NCBI RefSeq assembly: GCF_047496725.1
Contig: NC_132979.1
Span: 7,766,501 to 7,830,500 of the forward strand
Direction of reading: 5' to 3'
Origin: Anoplolepis gracilipes
Lineage: Eukaryota; Arthropoda; Insecta; Hymenoptera; Formicidae
Length of the DNA: 64,000 nucleotides
The position numbers and the translations under genes are program-made. Every line of letters starts with the position of its first letter. Position 1 is the first letter of the stretch. The notes under the pieces are model-generated. The model was not told the DNA's origin and did not search any database. It saw only the letters and a list, made by a program, of their open reading frames with translations. Positions 24,101 through 36,054 of the stretch are shown here, piece after piece.

Positions 24101-26785
24101 AAAGTTCTCTTGCGATGAAAGTTTCATATTATTCTTTTATTATTCTAGTATTATCTTTGCTGTTACGAACAGGAGATAGAGATCACCTTACAATGAAATC
24201 AAAGACGACATATAGAGACGCGGATTGTCATCGCTATATTTACTTTTTGTGGTATATACAACGTCTGCACTAATTGTCAATCGCGGTTTACTGCGCTTTA
24301 AACGTGAGCTAACAAACTAAACGTAATGACTAAAAAAAAAACACTGTCGTAAAAAAATCGTTGAAGAAAATATCTATATGGATTTTATTAGAAAAAAAAA
24401 TTAGAAAATAAAAGTGGATATTAACCGACCGCTTTTATTACGATTTACTTACTGTTATCACAGACGCTATTGAACGGCTATTAAAGGAAACATGGCTATT
24501 AATCGCATCCAATAAATCAGTTTAGAATGCTAGAGAGGAGCTGATAAATGTATGCAAAATGGGATGCGTGTCAGACACGTGATTTAAACACGCTCTTGAC
24601 ATTAAATTACAGGGTCTCTATAAAGTTTAGGCTCTCACATTTAAAGATGCTATTATTTTAATAACTTTGATCTAAGTTTTGTGTTGTTGAAGCTAAATAA
24701 TAGTAAAATTTAAAACCTTTTTAATATCAATATCGATAATAAATGTAATAATATTTTTTTGGTAATTATAAATTAAATAAGAACGAATGCAGTAGATTAT
24801 ATCGCAGAAATCAAGTTTCTTCAGAAAATGAGAATTTCTCGAAATATAAATGTCAATATACTCTTTCAGAATGCAAACAACCTATAATACCACGGAATTT
24901 GGGGCAACAGCGCGCATCCATCCGGTGCTCTTGCATGATATGACGTGTACGTTATTTTTAGTGTTAACAATACGTAGGATTGCGAAAATAACCACACAGT
25001 AAACAGGTTTTTTTTTTTCATAAAGAGCAGTAAGAAGGTTTGCAACAAAAGACAACAAGCAAATTTTAAAAATCCACCTTATTATATATTAAAACTTAAA
25101 AATTAAAATAAAATTATTTTTATTCGCATAAAATATATGTTAAAAAAATGATGGAACAAGTATATTACAGATACATTTTATATTTCTTACAAAATAATGT
25201 CGCAACATTTTTTTTTTTTTTTCCCATTTTCTCTTTCTTTTCCAATTACTAAAGGAATTTGCTAAGACGAAGTTACGAAACATTAGCCATTGTCACAAAT
25301 TCTCAATTTAGAAAGATTAGGATAGATGTGCGGAATTATGTGCGGGACGCAATATATGGGCGTAAAACGATTCGCACGGTGATTGTCGCACACACACACA
25401 CACACACTTTGAGCAAGAACAATCGTCGCGCGCAATCCCGTCGAACCGTGTGTGACATTTATTGCACGTCGTTTCTCGCCCGATGACAAGTAGCATAAAT
25501 CGACTGGCACGTGTCTCTACGTTGACGCAAGAGGAGCTTTCGTACGCACGGGATTCTCCATTCGAGAGCGATGACCACTCATCGCGTAGGTTGAAAGTTC
25601 TCGAGAAACGAAGCTCTTTTTAACGAAGCGTTGCAAGCCAACAATAAAATAATATTCTGTCGACAGGATATAATTGTTTTGTCAGCTCATAAATTAGAAA
25701 TCTGAATCACTGCTCTTTACATTTATTTCGATATCGTAAAGATAGATCTGACGTATTGTTTTTTTTTTCTGGAAAATAACAAAGATGTAAAAAAATTCTT
25801 GTTGCATCGAAGACACTCATACATACATCAGTAATTATCTGTGTATTGTTTATTTTATCTGACGGCATACACACACACACACATAAAGGAGAAAGATGTT
25901 TCTCGCAAAAATATCGCTGTCCGCGGCGAAAAAAAGCAAGGGCGAGAATTTTAAAATTCCGAGACGTTCTCATTTCGTACGATATGACCTACAAAAAATA
26001 AACAGGGGCAGAATATAAGCAGAAGCTCTATACACGGTGGCCTATTTATTTTTTCAATATCCAGCAGCGGAATGCAGCGAGAACGCATATTTAGAAATGA
26101 CACCTACACAGCAGATGTTCATCCTCTTTTGCGGGGACCGCAAAATTTTCTCAAAACACCCTTGCAAATTGTGAAAATGTATAGTTGCATCAGAGTTCTA
26201 CTGCATTCGTCATAGACTAAAAATAAAAAAGGTTTTCTGTAATGATAATAATTTATATAGAAATGAGTTAGAAAGAGAATTAAAAAGTTTAAGTTACATA
26301 TATATTCGATTCTTTATAAAATTAAAAAATAAATTTAATATGTAATTTTGTTCTTCATTAGGCGGCATCTAGTCTCGTCTGTGAAGGTGATGCGAACGGA
26401 AGTTTATCATCAAGCCAATTATGTATACGATTACATACACGTTGACGCAAACATTGATATCGTGTTATGTCATTGCGTTTAGCGACGCTGCTTGATAGTC
26501 AGGCTGCTGCTAGTGATTACAGAATGCACTCCGCCTTATGAATATATGCAAATGTTGTCGGTCTGTTTAACATAGGCGAACGCTCGTTAATATTCGAATT
26601 TCTACTTTTTCTCTCAATGAAATTTTGCTTTGCCTCAATCTACCTTGTACTAGATTAAAAAATTATATTAAATAAATACATAAAAATTACTTTAACAATT
26701 ATCAAAATAATTAATAAATTGTAATCTTTTTAACGAATGAGAAAATATAATAATAAAAGGATAAAAATTAAGGCCAATTATATGA

Positions 26786-26838
<53 letters not shown>

Positions 26839-26930
26839 AATATTAAATAATACTTTAACATGCAGTTCTATAAATATTTTATAAAAGCTTTTTTTCATTG
26901 TCGAGAATTAAAAAAAGAATAAAAATGTGC
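21200..26930. other. Gene-free AT-rich stretch
   Basis: Nearly 6 kb without a convincing exon on either strand; all frames are below 95 codons and featureless. It contains short (TA)n at 21299-21320, (CA)n near 25390-25408 and 25868-25882, and a (TA)n run at about 26787-26833. It could be a long intron of the transcript starting near 19712, but nothing in the sequence proves that. Confidence 0.6.
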
Positions 26931-26934
26931 TCGA

Positions 26935-27172
26935 ATAATTCAAAGGCGCATGATCTTATGGGAAATTTAATTCTAAACAAAAATTTCTTATAAACGGCGG
27001 TCCCCAAAAATGTACCTAGAAAAGTAAAAAAATTTGATTTTAGAGTTTTGGACGCTAACTTTTTAAGGAAGCATTTTGGACCCATGTTTATTGAAAATTT
27101 TTTGTTCAGAATTAAACTTCCTATCAGATCATGAGTCTGGCCGTTACGTTTGGCGTCACCCTGTGTATATAT
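26935..27172. mobile_element. Candidate MITE with long imperfect inverted repeats
   Basis: The segment around CATGATCTTATGGGAAATTT at about 26950 matches the reverse complement of the segment around 27100-27140 (CATGATCTGATAGGAAGTTT) for about 65 bp at roughly 75 percent identity. Both arms include a TTTAATTCTRAACAAAAA core. The right end runs into CGTCACCCTGTGTATA, a terminus type common among insect DNA elements. The outermost left end is decayed and no target duplication is clear. Confidence 0.5.
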
Positions 27173-27427
27173 ACGTACGTAATCTCGAACGCGTTGTATC
27201 ACTCGCGAAAGCATGAATCACTTCTGCCAATTCGATGACGGGATATGACACTCCCGGGATATGACTCTCATGTGTTACAAAAAAGAACGCGTTTGTCGGA
27301 GTAACATATTCTCTATGACATGGAACGTGATGAAATATATCGGTCGGTTAATTCATTTCTATCCGATGACGCGCCGCAGGTCGCGGCAGTTGACGCGATG
27401 CTGATGGAATTTAATCTATAATTATGA

Positions 27428-27591
27428 TATATAAAGGCCGCGCGCTGGCTGCGTCTAATCAGAGGAGCGGGTTGCATTTAATCACAGCCGCATCACTTGC
27501 ATTCGCCGCGCGCACTTCACCGACTTCAGCCTTCACTCGTCATCGTTATCGCTTTAGCATCGATCAAGGGAAGTAGAACGTCTGATTAACT
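27428..27591 (+). promoter_or_regulatory. Candidate TATA-box promoter and 5' UTR exon
   Basis: TATATAAA at 27428-27435 is followed 33 bp later by an initiator-like TCAGAG (A+1 at 27461). The next 130 bp are CG-rich, free of ATG apart from none of note, and end in a plausible donor (TTAACT|GTAAAAG, GT at 27592-27593). The spacing is ideal for a TATA-driven start. The nearest downstream coding exon on this strand is the Swim-like ATG exon at 32148, which begins right after an acceptor (ATTGCAG|G), so this is its likely first exon across a 4.5-kb intron. That link is inference. Confidence 0.5.
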
Positions 27592-28653
27592 GTAAAAGTG
27601 AAAAGTGATCAGCGATATAAATACCTGAAAATTCTGTGATTTTTTGGCAAACTGATAAGTGCTTTAATGTTAATAAAAACAGTACAGCTTCTAGTAACTT
27701 TGTTGGAAAACGAGTATTAAAAAATAATTGGTTTTTTATTTTTCTGCGAAAAATAAAACTTGAATCTGACGTTTATATTATTATTGTTTCTCCAAATCAC
27801 ATTCAATTAACCGCGATTCATTCGTCATAAAATTAAATGAGGAAAATTACATTTTAATCGTAGTGGTTACTTGATTTTGATTCGATTGTTTTTCGTAAAA
27901 TTGATTGAACATAATAAACACGATTGCATAGCTTTCTGTTGACAACGTTTGAATAATTTCAAATCTGACGTCATGTGTTCGCGTAAACGCGATTAATCAA
28001 TACATGATAGCTTTGTGATATACTACATACTAACGATATGTCCCTGCACTTTTGACGTAAAGGCTCTCATAGTAACCGGAATCATTAATCAATGATATTG
28101 CAAATATTTTCATTGACGATAGATTGTATGTGATCATGTTTATTTTTTCTAGTCTTGTTCTATTGTAATATCTTTGAAATTGCATTAATATTGCACATTT
28201 TATGTCTTTTTAGATTGTTGTATTAAAAATATAATCGAGCGACTCGAAGAAATCTAGTTTAGATATTTTGATTTCTTTGTTAAATAAAATTATTCTTTAT
28301 ATTTTTATTGTATAAATAAATTTTAGATGCGAGTACAATAATAAAGTTTCCGGAAACAACGTGTGTTTTTTTAATACATCAGTATCAAAAGATATTACGA
28401 TTTGAATCGCATTATGTTTATTATCAGACATAAGGAAGAACACTCGAGCGGATAATTAACAAAATCAAATCGCGTTTACTTAATGGGATTAAATAGGTCA
28501 AGAACGCTTTGTTACACGATAACGGGGATAACCGACTAGTTAATTTCACACGCTTTACACGAATCGCATTATTTAATGCACTTGAATTGTGCGTATAGCC
28601 CAATTTTCGCGCTTACCAGATCATAATTAAGAGACAATAAAATTAATTTGTGG

Positions 28654-29600
28654 AAAAAATAAATAATAATTATGACTGGCAACAGTTTATAAAGTTTTCT
28701 CAAGTGAATTTAATAATAAAAAAATAAATTAATTAAAAGTCTATATTTAAAAATACCCGATATACATTAAGAAAAATTATTTTGGATTAAAATAATTAAA
28801 AATCAATATTTTTTTCACTCATGACTATTGTAATGTCATTAATTAATGTACTTGGAGGACTTAATTGACATGAAAAAAGAAGAGAAACTCTGTTATAAAT
28901 TAACTCGAGTCCTGCTAGAGAATTTATGAAATATTCAGAAGGGAGAAAAAGAAAGAGGTAGCTAAAAATAAATAATTTATAATCTTTTTCTTGCGACGAA
29001 GGGACTTTGAATTGACTCTTTTTTCAAGGCTGGCCTTAAAGTGGGCTCGTTAATTTGAAGGCCCTAAAACGGTCATGTGTCTTAACCTTGGTAACCTTAG
29101 AAATACCTCTGGAGTTGCGCCAGTTTCTGAATGACCAGTTAAACAAACTGTCTGTCTCTCTCGAATGTCAATTCCACTTACATTAATAAGCGTAGATTCC
29201 ATCTGGCTTATATTCTTTTTGCGCTATTTGCAACAATTGTAATGATCTAATAGAAAAATTAAATTTGCGATAATCTTGTGCAACTATATTATTATTTGAT
29301 TAAATGTCAAAATTCTAATAAAACGAAAGTAGGAAAAAATAAATAATAATTATGACTGGCAACACTTTATAAAGTTTTCTGAAGTAAATTTAATAATAAA
29401 AAAAATAAATAATTTATTAATATTTTATTAAAAAGTCTATATTTAAAAATACTCGATATACATTAAGAAAAATTATTTTGGATTAAAAAATAATTAAAAA
29501 TCAATATTTTTTCTCACTTATGACTATTATATAATGGCATTAATTAATGTACTTCGAGGACTTGATTGACATAAAAAAGGGGAGAAACTCTGCTATAAAT
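28654..29600. repeat. Direct repeat pair of ~250 bp separated by ~430 bp
   Basis: 28654-28900 and 29334-29600 are direct copies. Both start AAAAAATAAATAATAATTAT, carry GACTGGCAACA and ACATTAAGAAAAATTATTTT, and end GAGAAACTCTG(Y)TATAAAT. The second has a 16- to 20-bp AT insertion. Divergence is roughly 10 percent. No frame and no terminal repeats, so I treat it as a segmental duplication. Confidence 0.85.
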
Positions 29601-32146
29601 CAAACGAAAAAAATAAGAAAGTTCTTCGCACGTATTATTTTCCTCATATTAAAAGTAATTATAATCTTACGGTAATTAAGTTTAAGTCTCTCACGAGACA
29701 TGCTTATCAGATCATACACCGTAAATCGCGATGCCTCAAACGGCATTAATTAATTTATTGAACGCGCGTTCAATGACTGTCTCTCGCGATTATTATCGCG
29801 AAATATATCAAACTTGCAATGATGTAACTTTGGACCAAGTCCAGAAACCGCTCTCAGATAGATGATTCGCGCACACGAAGGCCGTTTGCATTTCACTTTG
29901 TCGAGTATTATCGATCATCCGTTCGTTGAAATGCTCGTAAACATTTCTGTCACTTCTGGAACACACAGCTATTCGCTAACTTAACTTTCCTCACTTTATG
30001 TGACACATCTCAAATGAAATTTGCATTTCAATGAGCATCACATCGATAACATCAAACGCAACAATTCTGAATTGTTCCTTTAATAAAAAATGTTCTGTAA
30101 AAAAATAAATAGAGAATAATTAAAAAATATTCATACATACATAATATAATCATAAATTTGTAAAATAAGAACCAGAAAAGACACACTTTTACGACCCTTG
30201 TCAATTCATTTAATTTTACACGAGAGGCCAAGAGTCACGTTGTTGATTATACGAATTAGCCACTAGACTCGTCTATTCTAAACCCTCGGTCAATTTAGAT
30301 TTTGTAGCTTTTAATTAAGATTATTCCTTCGATCATGTCATTCGAGGTAAGCATTCAAGGATCCGTTCTTATTGAGCCTCTCGTGGGGTGCGACGCTGAT
30401 GTCATGGATCAGCTGTCGCCGATTTCACCGCAGAACTCGTCGAGACGTTGCGCTCATTTATTCTTTTTATTCAGCTTCTGGCCTCTGAACTAGAACTTTA
30501 CGAGCGTAAACTTTCGCTTACTTTCGTCTTCATGTTAATTAATATTATTTGTTTTTGCCGGACGAGAGGGGAGGGATTTTATTGCTCTGGTAATTTTTTT
30601 TTTTATTTGAATTTGACGTTTGTGAATGACCGTTTATTCCGCCGAAAAAAATGTTAATTGGCTGTTTGAGGATACTTTGTGGCGTCTTAGGGAAGACAGG
30701 TCAAACGGGCAACCCACTTGCTTACGCATTCCAGGGTGCGGAGTATTTGCATTAATTGCTCGTCCCTCAATGAACGCGCTCGTCGGACTCGTCGTCCTCT
30801 CGGAGAATCCGCGGTCGACGACAATAGAGAAATCCTTTGTTCCTTCGTCTATATGAAGAAACAGTTGCCGATGCGGTTCTCGGAAGTATGTAGAACGAAG
30901 AATATGTGACGCAGCATTTAAATAATCATTTGCGTTTAATATTGTACAAAAAATGATTTTTCGAAATTAATTTCAACTCGATTTTACGAGAATTCTTTTC
31001 TTTTTTTTTTCTTTTTAATTTTGAATGGAATGCAAAATTGCCTCAAAGTCACACATTAGTGTATTAAATAATGCATTCAGCTTTCTTTTAGTAAAAGTAG
31101 TTTATTTTTAAAGAATACGCATGTATATTTAAATTTAATTAATAAGCTATCATTAGCTAGAAAATTGATATCGTTACGCAAGTATGCGGCCTGCCCGACA
31201 TCAGGAAGCTGAAATCACTCGTTCCAGTCTGGTAAATTTCATCAATATTATAATGCAGCCGATTCAAGTGACACTCGTTTCAGAGTTACATGATGCGTAA
31301 TAGATGATGCATGGACCAATTCGAAAAGCCTCGAATTGTCGCTGACGAATAGATTGTTTGAAAGTAATTTTAAAATCTTTTGATGTTTTAACTCTAATAA
31401 TAATACAAAAGATAATTAAAAAATGAAGAATTAAATATTCCTGAGATTTTTATAGTCTCAAGAAAATCAAGATATTCACACAAAAAATTTATATCCTTGA
31501 CTGCATTGAATCGATAATAATAAATACACGAAAATGGCAGTATGAACTCTTACAAGTCTTGTTATCATTGAATTTTTCGCGCAAATAGAAGAACTAAGAA
31601 TTGAATACACGCTTTGTTCTCTCATTAAAATACAAAAATACAAGTTGCACAAGCCTGAAAAGACTTCCATCATCTTCTGCAAAATATGCCGTATGATGAC
31701 AAATCTCGTGGCATTTAAACGGCCAACGCCTTGAAGTGGTTCCAAAGCAGACGGGATGACGCGTCTCCGTCGGCCCCCCAACATTGCAAACTCTTGGCAG
31801 CGTTATTGTTGTCAATTGCCAGCTGTTACCGAATCCTACATACCTTACACACGCGCGCACCGCGCACCGCGCGATTCGCGGAATTCGTGCCATCATTTAA
31901 AGTTATGCGGAATAAAAGGGACTATAAAATTAAACTAGAGTTAGATCAAAGTTAGGTACATTGTTACAAACAGTTAAACCGTCTCATCTCTTAGATTTAC
32001 TCTCTCTATAAACAACTAAATAAACCTAACATAATAATACACTACATAATAAACTAGAAAAAGTAGCACATAGATCTCTTTACGTAAAATTTCGAGCAAA
32101 ATAATTTCAATCAAAAATCTATATTAATTGGCAATAATTATTGCAG
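29601..32146. other. Non-coding stretch upstream of the Swim-like gene
   Basis: Mostly AT-rich with GC-richer islands at 30,360-30,900 and 31,700-31,900. Frames in the islands (up to 102 codons) show no domain and no coherent splice structure. If the TATA promoter at 27,461 drives the Swim-like gene, this is intron. Confidence 0.5.
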
Positions 32147-32147
32147 G

Positions 32148-35065
32148 ATGTGGACCGTACACTGCCCGAATTTAGTGTTCATCGTCTTCGTATTATTACC
32201 TTCCATCGCGAGAGGCATCCCGGACTATTCTGGACTGCCGAAAGGACCATACTGCGCCTCGAGGTATCCTGGGGGTAGATGCTGCCCAGGTCGACAGGAT
32301 GAATGCAGCGCACCGATTCTCACGACGTTGTGCTACTGCGATGACTTTTGCGATCGCTCCCGCGAAGAGGACTGCTGCCCGGATTACTGGTATCATTGCA
32401 AAGGGATCGAGCTGAATGATACATCGCCTCCCGAGCCAATAAGAAGTGCGTATATAAAAATTTATTATTCATATACTTATTATATATATGTATAATAAAA
32501 AGAGATTTATTATAGTAATCGTAGGATTTATGATAGATTTTATTATACAATTATTTACATACATATAATATTAATATAATAAATTAATTAATATAATAAA
32601 TCTCTCCTCGTGTTGTTTCAGGATGCTTCTTCCAAGGAAGAGAGTACAATTATGGACAAACGTTAAAAGTGAATTGTAACACATGGTAATATCTTCTATA
32701 ATGTGTAATGACACGCGGTTGAGAGAGAAAGCAGATCGCGTAAGTGGAATTTATATTGCAGTAAATGCTCCTCGCTTGACAATCGCGCCGAAGTGCTCTG
32801 CGAGGAGAACCGATGTTTGATCGAGCCGGAATTACTGGAGGAGGTCGATTTGCAAGGACCTACCTTGGGATGGCAGGCGGGCAATTATTCCGAATTCTGG
32901 GGAAGAACCCTTCAGGAGGGCGTGCAGCTTCGTCTCGGTACTCTCAACCCTTCGCAATCCGTAAGTACTTATCTAGAGGTGCTTTCAAAATTTTATTACA
33001 CACACACACACACACACACACATTAATGCAAAATATTTGCATAATATTTTTCTAATTAAAATAAAATAATTAATCATTATTATACTTTGAGGATAATAAA
33101 ATACGTTAAGCTCGTCAGTGAAATAATGCATTATTCAAAAGTAGATAAATTTGAAGATCGCAAGTGGAATAAAAAATTCGGAGGATTGCACAAGTCCTAC
33201 AGCTCGATAATTTCGAAATGAACCAACCTTGTTCTTAAAACGCGCCATGACTGTATATAGACGCGAAATTGTCTCGCAAGATTAGGTCAATTGCTTCGCT
33301 TGTGCAACTAAGGCTAAAGTTCCATGGCTAAAGTAATCTCTTGTACTTTGCTGCGGGGGTTTAATGAACAAGAAAAAAAGCGTCTGAATGACTCAATGTC
33401 GCTTGCAAGCACGGTATACTGGGGATTTTTTTTTTTTTTCTTTAAAATTTTCCCGAAGCCCTTGGCCTAATTGTAAGTGTCGACATTTTTTTCTTTCAAC
33501 TGTAAAGAAAAAAGATTTACCAATATATATACCACAAATAACAAAAAAATCCGCGACATGAAAAAGACATTCTTGGGCTGTCAAAATCTATACAGGTGTA
33601 CAAAATGAACCCGGTGCGACGTATTTACGATCCGGACGCGTTGCCACGGGAATTCAACTCCAGAACACGTTGGCCACGCGATATATCCGACATTCACGAT
33701 CAAGGATGGTGCGGCGCATCTTGGGCCGTGTCCACAGCTGATGTCGCGTCTGACAGATTCGCGATCATGAGCAAAGGCGCCGAAGGCGTGAAGCTAAGCG
33801 CGCAGCATCTGCTTTCTTGCAACAACAGGGGACAGCAGGGCTGCAAAGGGGGATATCTCGATCGTGCCTGGCTGTTCATGAGAAAATTCGGGTAATGTTT
33901 TATATATAATTTATAATTTTTCGAATATCAAATCATATAAATCTTAATTGTATTTAATTTAAAACTGAAGATCTCTTTGTTTTATTATAAATAACTATAA
34001 AGTAGATAATTAATTCTGTAATATAAATAGTTCAATATTAATAATAGATTATAATTTTTGAAATTTATTGAATTATTTTATTCACTGTCTCACATGCCTT
34101 AAAATTATCATATTATATATAATATTTTATAATACATAGTTTTTTCTACGACGTTATATCGTTACCGTGTGTCGTTAGACTGGTGGACGAGGAGTGTTAT
34201 CCTTGGAACGGTAGGAACAATCAATGCAGACTACGTAAGAGAAGCGATCTAAAGGCCGCTGGTTGTCGAAACCCGCCAAACCCGCTGAGAACAGAGCTGT
34301 ACAAGGTCGGACCGGCCTATCGTCTGGGCAACGAGACTGACATTATGCAGGAAATCCTGACCTCTGGACCCGTGCAAGGTAGCTGTTACAACTTAATCGT
34401 GAATCGAGACTTTGAAATGTATATTGGCAATGTACATGTACATATATGATGCAAAAATATTTTTTAACGTAATAATATTATACATATAAATTAAAAATAG
34501 TATTTAAGAAATATCACTTCGTCTTTCAGCTACCATGAGAGTCTACCAGGACTTTTTCATTTACCAGAGCGGAGTATATAAGCACTCTCGAAACGCAGAA
34601 TTGCACGATTCCGGTTATCATTCAGTGAGAATAATCGGTTGGGGCGAGGAGCCGTCTTATCGCGGTCCACCGCTCAAATATTGGGTAAGCTTGCGATAAA
34701 TCACAGTTATACGATGATGACATTAATGCATTATTAAAAAAAAAAATCAAAAAGATAGATTACGAAGACACAAGTTTTATATATTTTTTTTACATGTATT
34801 TTGTTGAGCGATTAATATCGCTTTTATAACATTTTCTAGACAAAACAAGTTTCTAAGAGGTCCTAATTTTCAGACATTTTTTTAGACTCGCAAGTTGTTT
34901 CGTTTCATAATTGTAAATAATTTAAATATTCAATTTCTTCTTCAGTTGGTCGCGAATTCGTGGGGACACAGCTGGGGAGAGAACGGACTTTTCAGGATCC
35001 AAAGGGGAACGAACGAGTGTGAAATCGAGTCGTACGTGCTGGCGGTGTGGGCCAAGACAATATAA
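32148..35065 (+). CDS. Swim: Swim/TINAGL-like secreted cathepsin B homologue with Ser in place of catalytic Cys
   Basis: Seven exons join in frame: 32148-32445, 32622-32685, 32762-32960, 33596-33891, 34179-34378, 34530-34684 and 34946-35065, giving 443 aa. Residues 1-22 are a signal peptide. A Cys-rich somatomedin-B-like region (about 35-80, CCPGRQDEC, CYCDDFC, EEDCCPDYWYHC) and a short VWC-like Cys segment (about 100-145) follow. A papain-family C1A domain then spans about 205-440. The active-site segment reads DQGWCGASWA, so Ser230 replaces the catalytic Cys, while the oxyanion Gln224, His383 (GYHSVRIIGWG) and Asn408 (NSWG) remain. This is the hallmark of the TINAG/TINAGL family, proteolytically inactive matricellular proteins. 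The Drosophila member Swim binds Wingless and helps it spread; a similar extracellular carrier role is inferred here. It is convergent with the EF-hand gene. Confidence 0.92.
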
Positions 35066-36054
35066 AAAAAAAAAAAAAAGAAATACCAAAGTACTAGAAT
35101 ATCCGATTATTATAATAATTATTGGTGCATTTATTGAATCTCTGTCATTGGCCCGTCATTATGAACAATGACACGATTACCTCGAAAACGAGAAACGATA
35201 TGATACATCGATTTTTTGAAAGTATGTGATCCAACAGTGCCTTCATATACACCTTATTATACATTTAAGATTGAAAGGGAGGGAGGGTGGGCGGGGTAAA
35301 ACGGGGATAGAATTGTTTATAAATATTTAATGTAAGTACAAACATATACATACATAGGCGAAAAAAAGGAGTGTCATTCTTATTTTCTCATTATTTGTAG
35401 ACAACACACAATAAATTATGTAGAAATGCCCGCTTCGTATAATGAAATATCAAAATTGATATTACTGCGAAAATCATGTCTCATGTAATATCCATGTGTC
35501 AATGAATTCGAATTCGTGTAAGAAATACTAAGTGCCATGCGCTTGAAATAAAAATTTTTTAAGTACATTTCCCTACTTTATATTAAATGATATCAATATT
35601 TTCCTACACACGAAATTGAACATTACGGCTTCATATTAACTTTGATTAAATATATATTTTTTCAATGTAAGAATAAAGCTTTTTTTATGTTCTATATACT
35701 CTAAAATAGACATATGCGTTTGATATGGGATACTCATATTGCTCTCATAAAATAAATGGCAGTGTGATGATGTATTGGAATGTGATAAAATTAATTATAT
35801 TTTTAATAGAAAGTCGATATATATATTTTTTGTATATTTTTTGTACACACCGGAATAATTGTGCAAAACATTATTTTAATTCTCTCTGATCCTCTTATCG
35901 CGATTTTTTTGCAAATTCACTAAAATACATCTATAAATCTATATTAAATACGGTATATATTAAGGTACAGAATAAAATGTTAGGCACTCTCGAGGAATAA
36001 TTGTGCACGTTACGTCAACAAAACTAGAAGGAACTGTCTTACATGACTTCACTG
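35066..36054. other. 3' flank between two convergent genes
   Basis: AT-rich sequence holding the 3' UTRs of the Swim-like gene (plus) and the EF-hand gene (minus). A poly-A tract follows the Swim stop directly; AATAAA hexamers occur near 35411 and 35671. No gene is seen. Confidence 0.6.

Noticed and set aside
30448..30909. Plus-strand frames of 63-76 codons in a GC-richer island
   Set aside because: No recognised motif, no matching splice sites, and overlapping frames of equal quality.
31476..31955. Frames up to 102 codons on both strands just upstream of the Swim-like gene
   Set aside because: No domain; conflicting frames on both strands suggest composition only. More likely intron or promoter DNA.
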